Program-made: the position numbers and the translations under genes
The notes under the pieces: generated by a model
Told to the model about the DNA's origin: nothing
Databases searched by the model: none
The model's input: only the letters and a program-made list of their open reading frames with translations
Assembly (NCBI RefSeq): GCF_029931775.1
Contig: NC_079316.1
Coordinates: 71,644,064-71,708,063 of the forward strand
DNA from: Euleptes europaea
Taxonomy: Eukaryota > Chordata > Lepidosauria > Squamata > Sphaerodactylidae
Length of the DNA: 64,000 nucleotides
Direction of reading: 5' to 3'
Shown: piece by piece, positions 42,001-51,300 of the stretch
How the letters are laid out: each line of letters begins with the position of its first letter
How positions within the stretch are numbered: position 1 is the stretch's first letter

Positions 42001-45000
42001 TGCAAACTAGGCAGTACAATAACAAAAAAAGATGACTAGAATACAAATGCAAAGTTGACAAAAATAATTGTGTAGTAACCATGAACTTTGTTTTGCTACA
42101 AGTAAGGCATGATGGACTATTATGGGACCATTTTAGAAATGCACCAGTGATCTAAATGTTTGATATGTATCTTCTGTTGCCAACTTCCATGGTAGTCAAA
42201 GAGCTGGAGAAATTACTGTGGTGCATGGAAGTTCATTTTTGTGTGAGAAGATCAAAGGAATAAATGTACCAAAATAGTGTTATTAGTAAAGATTAACAGA
42301 CCCAGTAGGATTTAATTGCCTCCCCATAGTGTTAACTCCTGTAACTTCAAAGTAGCAATTGCCATATGTAGAAGCAAAAACACTTGCTTCTTGTTGCTCG
42401 GGTCATCATTTGTTTGAACTAGCAGTGATCACTACCAGTTATGTGATTTTTTTAAAACCTATTTTAAAGCATTTTCCTTTTATTTGTCAGACTAGGTTGA
42501 TTGATTGATTTTATTATTAAGTGTCAGACTAGGTGACTTATATTAAAAGATTTTTTTCATCTTGCTTTTGATGACATGGCTTAGTTGTGTGGTTTCTTTG
42601 GTGACTAAGTGATAGTGAAATGCAATTGCTTAGTTACAACTTGGCCATTTTAGTCATCCTGTCAGAACCCCCCCACACACACACACACACACAGGCACAT
42701 ATGCTCAGTTCTTAAGCTAAACCTTGATTTACATCATTTTGAAAGAAATCCTTATGGCGTATTAAAAGTCACATCAAGAAACTTTCTCCAGTCCTGTGAA
42801 ACAATACTCAGAAGCTCTCTTTTTAAGTTGTCTTGTATAAATAATTGTTTGGTAATGCAAAGAAAATCTGTCTTTTGATTCCTAGGGTACCCTGTGTGCT
42901 GAACAAATTAAAGAGCTGATCTTAAGCCAGTGTGAGAAGAACTGTGAGCAGAGTATGGTTGAACAGCTGGATAAGCTGCTAAGTGACACCATCAAGCCTG
43001 TAGGCTTCCTGCTAAGTGAAAGAATCATTAATGTACCTCCCCAGATCGCTCTGCCCATGCACCAGCAACTGCAGTAAGAACTTTTCCAAAATCATTTTTG
43101 AACAGTAATTTTTTTTATCCTCAGATGACCTCAGATCCTCATTTCCATTTAAATGGAAATGTGTTGAATCAGAAAGAAAAAATATCACACACTTGAGGGT
43201 GAAAGCCTGGGAAGTGCAAACCAACTTTTTGTTTGTTCTCAAATAAGATCTTTAAAATAGGTATTTAATAGTTCACATGTTGGAGAAGATATTATTTTAC
43301 TTGTATCTGGAATCTTGTTGTGAGAGCTGGAAAACCAACTTAAAATTCAGCAGACGAATGTGTTCTGCAGATAGCTTTTAGAGCAAGGCTGGGTGAAAAG
43401 TCACTTAAAATGAGCATGTATGTTCAACATATACAGAACATATACACATACTCATATATTCAGCTCATGCTTGTGGCAACCATTCTGGAACATTCTAGTT
43501 CTGGAACAGCAGGATGAGTATAAAAATCTGTTCACAAAGTCTTGTGCAGAATGCCTGAATGGGGAGGGGCCGTGGCTCAGTGGTAGAGTCTCTGCTTTGC
43601 ATGCAGAAGGTCCCAGGTCCAGTCCCCAGCATCTCTAGTTAAAGGGACTAGGCAAGTAGGTGATGTGAAATACCTCTGCCTGAGACCCTGGAGAGCCACG
43701 GGCGGTCTGAGTAGACAATACTGACTTTGTGGACCAGGGGTCTGATTCAGTATAAGGCAGCTTCATGTGTTCATGTGTGACACTTAACTTAAAAGATGTT
43801 GATATGTGAAATGCACTTAAGAGCTTTTGGAAGGCCTAGAATAAAAGATCCAGGGTGAATCTCCAAATTGTTCCAAGGCTTTGACTAGTTGCAGCAGTGA
43901 AGGAATAACTGGTTTTACAGTAAACCATGGCACATTCTTTGTGAGGTATTTTGGTGCCGTAGGTCATTATAAAGGGTGACATTCACCACGGAATTATTTA
44001 CACATTGGCAGTAGACTATTAAAGTGGAATGATCAGCTCATATTAAAGGTTGGAAATGGGGTGGGAGGTATGTCTGTTTCCACACAGGAGTATAGGCACA
44101 CAATCTTGAGTAAACAGAATAAAGTAGTATAGCTGTTGTATGGGCAGCTTTAGCCCAACAATAATCAGGATCTGTCTAGTTTAATTCAGCAGACATACCG
44201 GTAAGCAGACAAATGGCTGATTGCAGGCCTGTGTCAAGGATTCCTATCTGCATGCTGGTAGTAAGAGGATTAGATCAAATGCTGGATCCAAGCAACATAC
44301 AGACATAAAAAGCTGGTGGGTTCAAAGAATAGCAGAACTCATGGGAAAGGAGCAAAGTAAAAGAATGAGCCAGACAAATTCAAAAGATTCCATGTAAGAA
44401 ATGACACTTTATTCTAGTGATTTCTTGGGTTTGATTTGCATTTTTCTTAATTGGCTACTAAGAGCTATTCGTTTCCCAGTTTAGTAGCAGAACAACAGGA
44501 TATAAGCACCTGAAAGAAGGATACTAAACATCTAAGTGACTTCACTTTTTTTGAAAATAAACTTTTTAAAAAATTAACTTTATAATATTTGCACAAGTTT
44601 TGACATTGAATCTTACTAAGAAGTGAAATGTGAGCCACTGATATCGTTGGCAAGCTTCAGGAGATAATGAGCGCTTCTGACAAGGGGAAAGAGATTTCTT
44701 GAGGTTCTTTAGTCACGTTCATGCTGAAGCCCAGGGAAACATTAAATAGTTTCATATGACCCGACATCCATTCTTGCTTGTCAGGTTCAGGTTTGTTGAT
44801 GCATGGGACTGAAGAAGGGGAGCCATTGGCCATTTTAAACTCCACAAGCCCTCTAGGTTTCCTTCAGATCACGCTAATTCCTTGCCAGTACAGCATCCAA
44901 CCTCTGATCTTGAGTTCCATTACTCTCGCCCACTGTATTTACTGGTTAGGTGCCAAACAGTTTGAGGCTTAGATGCCTAATTGGTGTTCATTGAGCTTGT

Positions 45001-47754
45001 TTCTTTTTCAGGGAGAAACAGCATAGGTATTTATAAGTTGACTGTGTAGCCTAAAATTAGGAACGTATATAGGAAATAATAGTGCCTGCATATACACCTA
45101 AGTCACTTCTAGAGTCTGGTGAAATAAGCAAAGCAAGATTCTCATTTATTTCCATACATTCCTTTTTTCCAAATCAGCGTTGTTTCAGTTGACTAGAAAG
45201 AAAGGGGTCTTGGAGGGGCAGAGAGTGTGTTTGTGACTAGGAGGAGGAGAAAATCAGATTCTTCATAAGCATGTGTGGTTAGTTGTATCCAACAGGAATA
45301 GAGGTACCAGTTGCTCCGTGTTTCTCTTCTGATCTGTTAAAGAGAGTGGGAAGTGTGCTGGTGTACACCTATGGGCTCCATTGGCATAGTGGGAAGCACT
45401 TTGGCTGCAGTCAGTCACTTTTGGAAGAGTGAGTTGAAAATATTTGAGCCTCCCATGTCAGAACTGGGTACAGTTCAAGATAGTGCTTTGCTGTTAATGT
45501 TTATTGTAGTTACATATATATTTGAGTGAGAGAGCCAGCATAGTGTAGTGGTTAAGGTGTCGGACTGGGATTTGGGAAACCCAGGTTTGAATCCCCACTC
45601 ACACTGTGGAAGCTTGCTGGGTGACCTTGGGCCAGTCACACTCAGCCTCGACCATGGCAAGTATTTGGATGGGAGACCTCCATGGAACACCAGGATCATG
45701 CCGCAGGGGCAGGCAATGGCAAACTACCCCTGAACGTCTCTTGCCTTGAAAACTCTATGGGGTCACCATAAGTCAGTTATGACTTGATGGCAAAACACAC
45801 ACATATGTCCCATAAGATCATGAAGATGCCTTAATGAAAACCTGTTCTTTTTTCTAGGAAAGAACTGACAGAAGCACAAAGGACAAACAAACCTTGTGGA
45901 AAATGCCACTTCTATCTTCTTCTAAGCAAGACATTCACTGATGCAAAGAGTAATGCTAGAAAAAAGGGAAGCAGTGCACAGAAGAAAGAGGAACTTATGT
46001 TTTCGAATGCTGAGGAAGAATTCTTTTACGAAGTGAGACTTTCTATCTTTTTTTCTTGTTAAATTGCTAGACAGTACCTTGATTTTCAATAAGGCATGTA
46101 AAGGATTATGATTTTTAAAATAATTGTGCTGTTGTTGAAGATGATCCAGACTCATTTTTTAGCACAAGAAATCACCACAAAGATGGCCTTGGGGATAGCA
46201 GAACCCTGGCCAAACCAATGGCTTGGATTCTGCAGTAGGTTTCTGCTAACTCCACTGTAGATCTCCAACTAACTACTGGTGCTGCCCCCTCTCTCTAAAG
46301 TGCAGCATTTTGGGGATCATTTTGTTCTGCAAATGTGTGGGGGGGTATGATGAACTACTGTACTGCTGATAGAAATGTCTTCTGTTAGTGGAGCGTACCC
46401 CAGAATCTAAGCCAACACCTGGCAATTCTGCACTTCAAGAATTGTTCAGGATAGAGATTGTGCCAAACAAATAATACAGATTCGGGAAGTTGTTCCTTCA
46501 AGTACTCTGTTTTGACAGACCAATACCTGATATAATTCCCTTGCCCTGCCTGCTTGCCCCACTGTCTCTAATGCACATTGGCCGCCTTCTGTCCTTCTCA
46601 AATGGCCAGAGCTAGCTTGTTAGTGTTTAGAAGGATGCTTGAACATTGGCTTGGAAGAGCAATGCATAGATTCAAGGCCTTGTTTTTGCTCTGATTTTAT
46701 CAGGAAGAAAAAATCTGAAGTACTATGAGAAGTGAATCTGAAATGCCATTTATAAGCCTCGTGCTTTCTTTTCATTATCTACATTTGACTTAACATGAAG
46801 TTTATTACCTAGTTTGTTGAGCCCCCTGCATTTGGCATCCCAAGAACTGCAGTTAAGCTCACAAGTGCCAAACCAAATTAACTTACATATCACCAGCTGG
46901 CTAACCCTGATATTTAAAAACCGAGTTTGTAGTCCTTCTGGTTGTAGTGAGTGCTGAGAGATTATTTCATCTGAAAGCTGCAGTACTCAGGGTGTGGCGC
47001 GTCTGTGCACTGGATAGTTATCAGTTTTCCTTATGGCCTCAGGCTTCTCATGCCCTCATGCCACCCATTGTCAAAACACTGTCTAAAAATGGATATGGTT
47101 TGGAACATTAGGATAAATAACTTCATTTACATATATCTCATTTATTTGTCTAATCATGTCTGCATATAGAATTACTGGAACAAACTGTTGAAATTATCTG
47201 AAAATGTAAAGGTTAAGCGCATTGTCTAAGGCCACATGTAACAAGGTGAAATGTTAAGTATATTGACTAAGGCCACATGTAATTTGGCATATTAACTTCA
47301 GCCTGTGGGTTCAAAATATGCTTCCAGGACCAGCAAGGGGGTCTTCTGCAACATTTGTCATTACATAATGCACAACAAGCATTTGACGGGTATTCATTAG
47401 TTTCACAGGGTAGCCGTGTCGGTCTGCAGTAGAACAGCTAGATTCGTGTACAGGATATGACACTTGGCATACAAAGTTCTATGACAAGCTTTACTTTTGT
47501 TGCTCTATAAGTGAAACAAGCAGTATACTGTAGCATGCAGTGTGGAATGCTTTTAAACAGGTTTTGCTTTTCTTATTGTTTAGAAATCACTTCTGAAGTT
47601 CAGTTACTCCATACAAGAGGAGAGTGACATGTGTTTGGGAGGCAGATGGTCTTTTGAAGACACACCCATGAAACCTATGAGAACTGTGATGGTAATCCCT
47701 GCTGACAGGATGAACAGCATCATGGATAAACTCAAAGAATATCTTTCTGTCTGA
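35885..47754 (+). CDS. BCCIP: BRCA2 and CDKN1A-interacting protein (BCCIP), seven coding exons
   Basis: BCCIP binds BRCA2 and p21 and takes part in homologous recombination and cell-cycle control. Its yeast relative Bcp1 is a chaperone for ribosomal protein uL14, and BCCIP also acts in large-subunit assembly. Coding exons are 35885-36040, 38347-38421, 39032-39112, 41384-41473, 42886-43073, 45858-46032 and 47584-47754. All join in phase to 311 codons plus stop (human beta form 314). The N-terminus is basic (AKRRR) and then strongly acidic, with an aspartate run and glutamate runs at residues 31-52. The BCP1 domain follows, with FGFISLLNLTERK, GFLLSERIINVPPQIALPM, NKPCGKCHFYLLLSKTF and AEEEFFYE. 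The C-terminus MDKLKEYLSV matches the human beta isoform. The start codon sits in a good Kozak context (ggcggcatgg). The protein looks intact. Confidence 0.98.
36190..36201 (+). promoter_or_regulatory. ETS-CRE composite site in BCCIP intron 1
   Basis: ccggaagtgacg is an ETS core (ccggaagt) fused to a CRE half-site (tgacg), a known combined motif of active promoters. It lies 150 bases after BCCIP exon 1. Confidence 0.5.
36266..36480 (+). repeat. tRNA-Ala-like SINE (family S5)
   Basis: gctgtggctcagtttgtaga, B-box-like ggttcaatccccggcatctc and tail aaggcagcttcacgtgttc. Other copies at 37.0 kb (minus) and 43.6 kb (plus). Confidence 0.85.
36829..37285. mobile_element. hAT-like MITE (family M1) interrupted by a SINE
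   Basis: Left end tagggtggccaggtccc and right end ggctggcatccct are inverted. The flanks cctcttac and attcttac agree at the last six of eight bases, an eroded 8-bp duplication. A family S5 SINE sits inside at about 37047-37250. Confidence 0.7.
37047..37250 (-). repeat. tRNA-Ala-like SINE (family S5) nested in MITE
   Basis: Minus copy: acatgaagctgccttatact at the left (tail) and tctaccactgagccaca at the right (head). The MITE sequence resumes after ggatccccagg. Confidence 0.8.
37290..38346. other. BCCIP intron 1, remainder unassigned
   Basis: AT-rich intron sequence without a repeat or exon that I recognise, ending in the exon 2 acceptor. Confidence 0.45.
38347..38421 (+). CDS. BCCIP: BCCIP exon 2
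   Basis: 25 codons, EVNVEFEAHSISVNDYNG to LLQQ, acceptor CCACAG, donor GTACAT. Confidence 0.95.
39032..39112 (+). CDS. BCCIP: BCCIP exon 3
   Basis: 27 codons, LFLKAPVNTAELTDILIQQN to GSVIK, acceptor CTTCAG, donor GTATGG. Confidence 0.95.
39617..39906 (+). repeat. tRNA-derived SINE (family S4)
   Basis: gtggtaagctgcagtactgc to cctttacctttaccttttt. Nearly the same as the 28.1-kb copy. Confidence 0.85.
40267..40362. repeat. Palindromic repeat (family P)
   Basis: gctgcaatcttaagcagagg and gcttagaagtgtgcaac are the inverted halves of the family. Confidence 0.55.
40775..41285 (-). mobile_element. L1-like LINE 3' end (ORF2 C-terminus)
   Basis: The minus-strand frame 41276-40926 reads AAHAVIAFGWKDKTKWTMDR, then later EEMELKTKWNPYINWVKRG. 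It resembles the last part of L1 ORF2 (the 'AR-LIA--WK----PT---W' and 'F---W-PFI-YL' blocks). After the stop come about 150 bases of 3' UTR. The fragment is 5'-truncated. Family call by motif memory. Confidence 0.6.
41384..41473 (+). CDS. BCCIP: BCCIP exon 4
   Basis: 30 codons, QAEALEESDDEDDVDEVFGF to LNLTERK, donor GTCAGT. The acceptor is a tandem TAGCAG, so exclusion of the first glutamine codon is possible. Confidence 0.94.
41577..41858 (+). repeat. tRNA-derived SINE (family S1)
   Basis: cccagcatggtgtagtggtt to aaaaacaactcttct, a few bases downstream of BCCIP exon 4. Confidence 0.85.
42670..42694. repeat. (CA)n microsatellite
   Basis: About ten CA units. Confidence 0.9.
42886..43073 (+). 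CDS. BCCIP: BCCIP exon 5
   Basis: 188 bp, GTLCAEQIKELILSQCEKNC to ALPMHQQL(Q), acceptor CCTAG, donor GTAAGA. Part of the BCP1 domain. Confidence 0.96.
43561..43779 (+). repeat. tRNA-Ala-like SINE (family S5)
   Basis: gggccgtggctcagtggtag head and aaggcagcttcatgtgttc tail. The best copy of the family in the window. Confidence 0.88.
43780..45530. other. BCCIP intron 5 stretch, nothing recognised
   Basis: No repeat family or exon can be supported. Confidence 0.4.
45531..45804 (+). repeat. Composite tRNA/5S-type SINE (family S3)
   Basis: tRNA-like head gagccagcatagtgtagtgg, then 5S-like gtatttggatgggagacctc, then gcaatggcaaactacccctg and a BovB-like tail ggtcaccataagtcag...gacttgatgg ending in acacac. 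It joins three sources in one unit. Confidence 0.8.
45858..46032 (+). CDS. BCCIP: BCCIP exon 6
   Basis: 175 bp, (Q)KELTEAQRTNKPCGKC to SNAEEEFFYE, acceptor TTCTAG, donor GTGAGA. Confidence 0.96.
46033..47396. other. BCCIP intron 6, mostly unassigned
   Basis: Nothing recognised apart from two partly repeated patches near 47205-47285 (gtaaggttaagcgc-like / ggccacatgtaa twice). Confidence 0.4.
47397..47465 (+). mobile_element. Short piece of a widespread sauropsid repeat
   Basis: cacagggtagccgtgtcggt and gcagtagaacagctagattc are the 5' part of the family whose 3' part forms the insertion at 34657-34750. Confidence 0.5.
47584..47754 (+). CDS. BCCIP: BCCIP exon 7 (stop)
   Basis: 56 codons plus TGA, KSLLKFSYSIQEESDMCLGG to MDKLKEYLSV. 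It is the beta-type last exon. Confidence 0.97.
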   Translation, partial: KSLLKFSYSIQEESDMCLGGRWSFEDTPMKPMRTVMVIPADRMNSIMDKLKEYLSV

Positions 47755-47957
47755 ACCACTATCTGCTTTGTGAAGTCACCCTACAAGAGTTATTTGATTT
47801 TCAAATGTTTTCTAGATTTTTTGTCTATGATATCAATTTTGTGTTATTTCAGTATCTCCTTCATACTGTAGTCAAATCTGCCATCCATGCAATTAGCTAC
47901 CTGCAGCATTCTAACATCCCATTATGAGATGACATTTAAATACTTGATTACAAGTGC

Positions 47958-47963
47958 AATAAA
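47958..47963 (+). terminator. BCCIP polyadenylation signal
   Basis: AATAAA 204 bases after the stop codon and about 195 bases before the DHX32 stop on the other strand. Confidence 0.65.
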
Positions 47964-48157
47964 GTCATCATTAAAGAATCGATGAATACCAAATTATAGA
48001 TAGTGTGTTTCATATTATCAAAGACAATGATAAACTGTTATTACCAATTAGTTCAACTGTAAAATCCCTTTACATTTCTTATGAAGACTGATAACTTGGG
48101 GGTGCATATAGTACACAGCTGTAATGTACACTTCAACTTAGTTTTAATCTAGGAGGC

Positions 48158-48350
48158 TTACTGAATACTGCATCGTTGTTCAGCAGGTGTTTCAGGGCAT
48201 TTTTCAAATTCTCTATCTTCAATGATGTTATTTTGTCCCTCATCTATTGCTGAAATAGGTGATAAATGATTGATTACTTCTTGCAGAATAGCCTTGCTTT
48301 CACTAGGAGGCAGGTTGCTAAAATAGTACTGGGGCGCCAGCTTCATAAAT
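48158..48350 (-). CDS. DHX32: DHX32 last exon
   Basis: 193 bp: (L)[15 protein letters not shown] to [13 protein letters not shown] stop, acceptor ATCAG. Ends like human (EQRCTLQ). Confidence 0.95.
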
Positions 48351-51300
48351 CTGATACAAAACAGAATAAACAAGGGAGGGAAATATGTTTTTAAGATGAA
48401 CATTTCCTTGTATTTTTATATTACCATTTTATAGCTCATGCAAAGAATGCTTATAGGCAGATATTTTAATGCATTAAATATAGAGCTGCACAGTTGGAAT
48501 CTAGGATTAGTTCCAAAGGAAATATTCATATGAAAATATGGATACCAGTTTGTATTCGTAAACATTTCTACAAATTCATATACTCCATCTGGCCTTAGAG
48601 TGGTAGGAAATGGCTTCCAGTTGTTCCAAATAGTATGTTAAATTCAGAATGTTCCTGGACTTAAGCATACAAAGAGTAAATTCCATTTGTAACTTTGGCA
48701 CATGCACTGTTGAAATTCATAGCCCAAGAAGGCCCAAACTCTTATCTATTTTCATGAATCTGGTTTAAGCAGGCTGTCCTGATGCTACGTCTACTGCATT
48801 TGTTTTAAAAAGTTCATAGTTCACATACAATATAAGTTGTTACAACTCAAAAGCCTGAAATTGGAAACACTTCCTTGCCTGTTTAACTAGAGGTGTTCCT
48901 TGTTTGCCACAGGGTGCACTGGTAAAATATCAAGCACACAGAGTTTTTATTCTGTAAGTACATCTCTGTAATTACTTGTTTTTCAATATTACTTGCTAAC
49001 ACTTTAATCCAGTTTCAAGAATGGCACAGATTTTGTTCTAATTTGGTTTTAGAACTATACCAGCTCATTCCTAAAGGGGGGGTAGATCTGTGGTGGCTGG
49101 GAGCGGTGGAGCCGCACCGCCTCCTCTGAGGCTTCCTGGACGTTGTGGAGAAAAAAAGGGTTTCTAAAATTAAAAATATAGAAAAAAGGGGGAAATTCCC
49201 CATTGAAAAAAGCAAGGCTGTACCACCAAAAAAAAGGTGGCACAGCTCCACTGCTGCTCAAGGGGGCATTCCTGGGCCGAAAGGGCTGTGGAAGCTACCT
49301 AAAGGCAGCTCCACCCCCGGGGACGCCTCCCCCATGCTGGCGCGGCTGTTCACTTCTGGGATTTAGTTCCTGAACTCCATCACTCCCGGACCCTGGCGTA
49401 TTTGCCCCTGCACCTGTGTGTCTGCACTTTATCCCGTGATAAAGTGGCACCTACGCAGGCATGGGGTCACGTTGGCTCCTATGGAGATTCAGCCCCCCCC
49501 CCTCCCGGTCAGGATTGCCGCCTAAATTAATTTTTCTGCCAAAATATATTCTCCAATTTAAGACCGGAACAGCCAGTCAGTATTATTAAAAGAGGATAGC
49601 ACTGTATCGTTTTGAACATATTTGGACAGGCACAACACTGAGCTAGTAAAGTAGGACTGGAGCAGCTGAAGGCTGAACATTCCTATTTTAAATTTCTAAT
49701 TGAATTTTAATCCCTCATGCCATGGTTCAGCAAGCAAAATGTGTTAACCAGGGATTATTTGTTTCATAGAAACCACTTCTTTAGTTCAGCCATGCTGGGC
49801 TGCAACCTCAAACCATCTGTTTAGGAAGATTCTCATTCATTTCCTACAGGGAAACTATGTAATTGTGATCGTTATCATGTCTCTTCTATGAGGGCTTTTC
49901 ATTAGAAACCTAGTTATAGTCCAGTGCCAGCACCTCACCCCCCAAAAAAACCCTAAATTAAAATAATTCATTGAAGAACGGTTTATTTTTATTATTATTT
50001 TAACTTGCTTGTAAAGAGTTGTTTCAAGAGGACTAACTTGCAGTATAATATGTTTTACCCTGACATGATGTTTGGGGGTGGGGGGTAGACTGGGAGGCAA
50101 GAATTAAACTCATGGGTTTCTGCTTCTCCCTGTGTGCTGAAGTGAACAAATGCACTGGGGAGATAGAGCATGTATGTGAACATGGTATCTCCCTAAAATA
50201 AAATGAAATTTTTTTCAAAGGTGATACACCAGCCCTTGATTTTCACCCATCTACTCTACCCTGTCATTTGGCATCTTCAGAATATTGATAGGCTGCCTGC
50301 CTATACACTTCCAACGAAATATTTCTTAACTTGAATTTCTGTACTTCTGAAAGTAGCCTGATGAAATTTGGAAAACAATTTCCAGCCCAAATCCTATACT
50401 GTCAGCCTGTCTCAGTAATTGATAGATATCTGTCTTTTCCAAGGTGTATTCTATTAAAGTTAACAGAAAGCAACCACTTGGTATGGCCTGTCAACATTCT
50501 GAAATTGTCAAATTGGGGAAGGGACTCTCCAGACCTTAAAAAGTCTCACCATTGTAGGGCTTCTAACAGGGAGCTAAAACTGGTGATACTAAGTAGCATC
50601 ATTCATGCTCCCCTACTTTTTTTTTCAGACAGCCAACTAAATTGGGTAAGTTACATGACCCTGATTTTTTCCTTGAAGCCATCCTAAGGCAGCTTTAAAA
50701 TCCAAAGCAGTGCGTAGAATTGTTAATGACACCACAATGCACCAAAACCTTCTCTTGCACAAGTAGATGTCTGGTAAGCTGAGTCCTTATCAATACTATA
50801 AATCTATGATGCCATCATTAAAATCAATAACAGATGTTCAACAGTATCTGTTTTCAGTAGTCTCCTGCAACTCTCATTTATTTTGACAGTGTTTACACAG
50901 GGAATGTTCATGTTGAATTTTGCTCTTAAAGTATATTTCCACAATAGAAAAATAAATCCCTGCTTCCTTTTACTCACAGGTCAGGTGATATTGCAGAGAT
51001 GATTTTTATAGAATTGTTTTCAGCGATACTAAATTCATGGAATACAACCCACTCTGGAATCCTGCTGCTGTTGTAATAGATTGACAAAGGGTGAAGCTGA
51101 GCTACTTGCTTGTGTGCCAACATCAGGTAGTTTCCAGAGCCATCCACATCACGAGCAATCTAGGATATGAAAAGGCATCTGTGTTTCAGTCACATGTTTA
51201 CCTGGATATAAGCCATTGTTTAGTACAGTGTGATCAAGCCTGCATTCAGTTAGCCACAAAAGAATGAAAGGTTATAAAACAATGGTTTGATACTGTTAAA

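Noticed and set aside
43561-43640. tRNA-Ala gene
   Set aside because: The A and B boxes are present but the cloverleaf is not kept, and the unit continues as a 200-bp SINE found three times.
48143-48148. ATTAAA on the minus strand as DHX32 polyadenylation signal
   Set aside because: It is only ten bases after the stop codon. A signal further on, overlapping the BCCIP 3' UTR, is more likely but I could not identify one.
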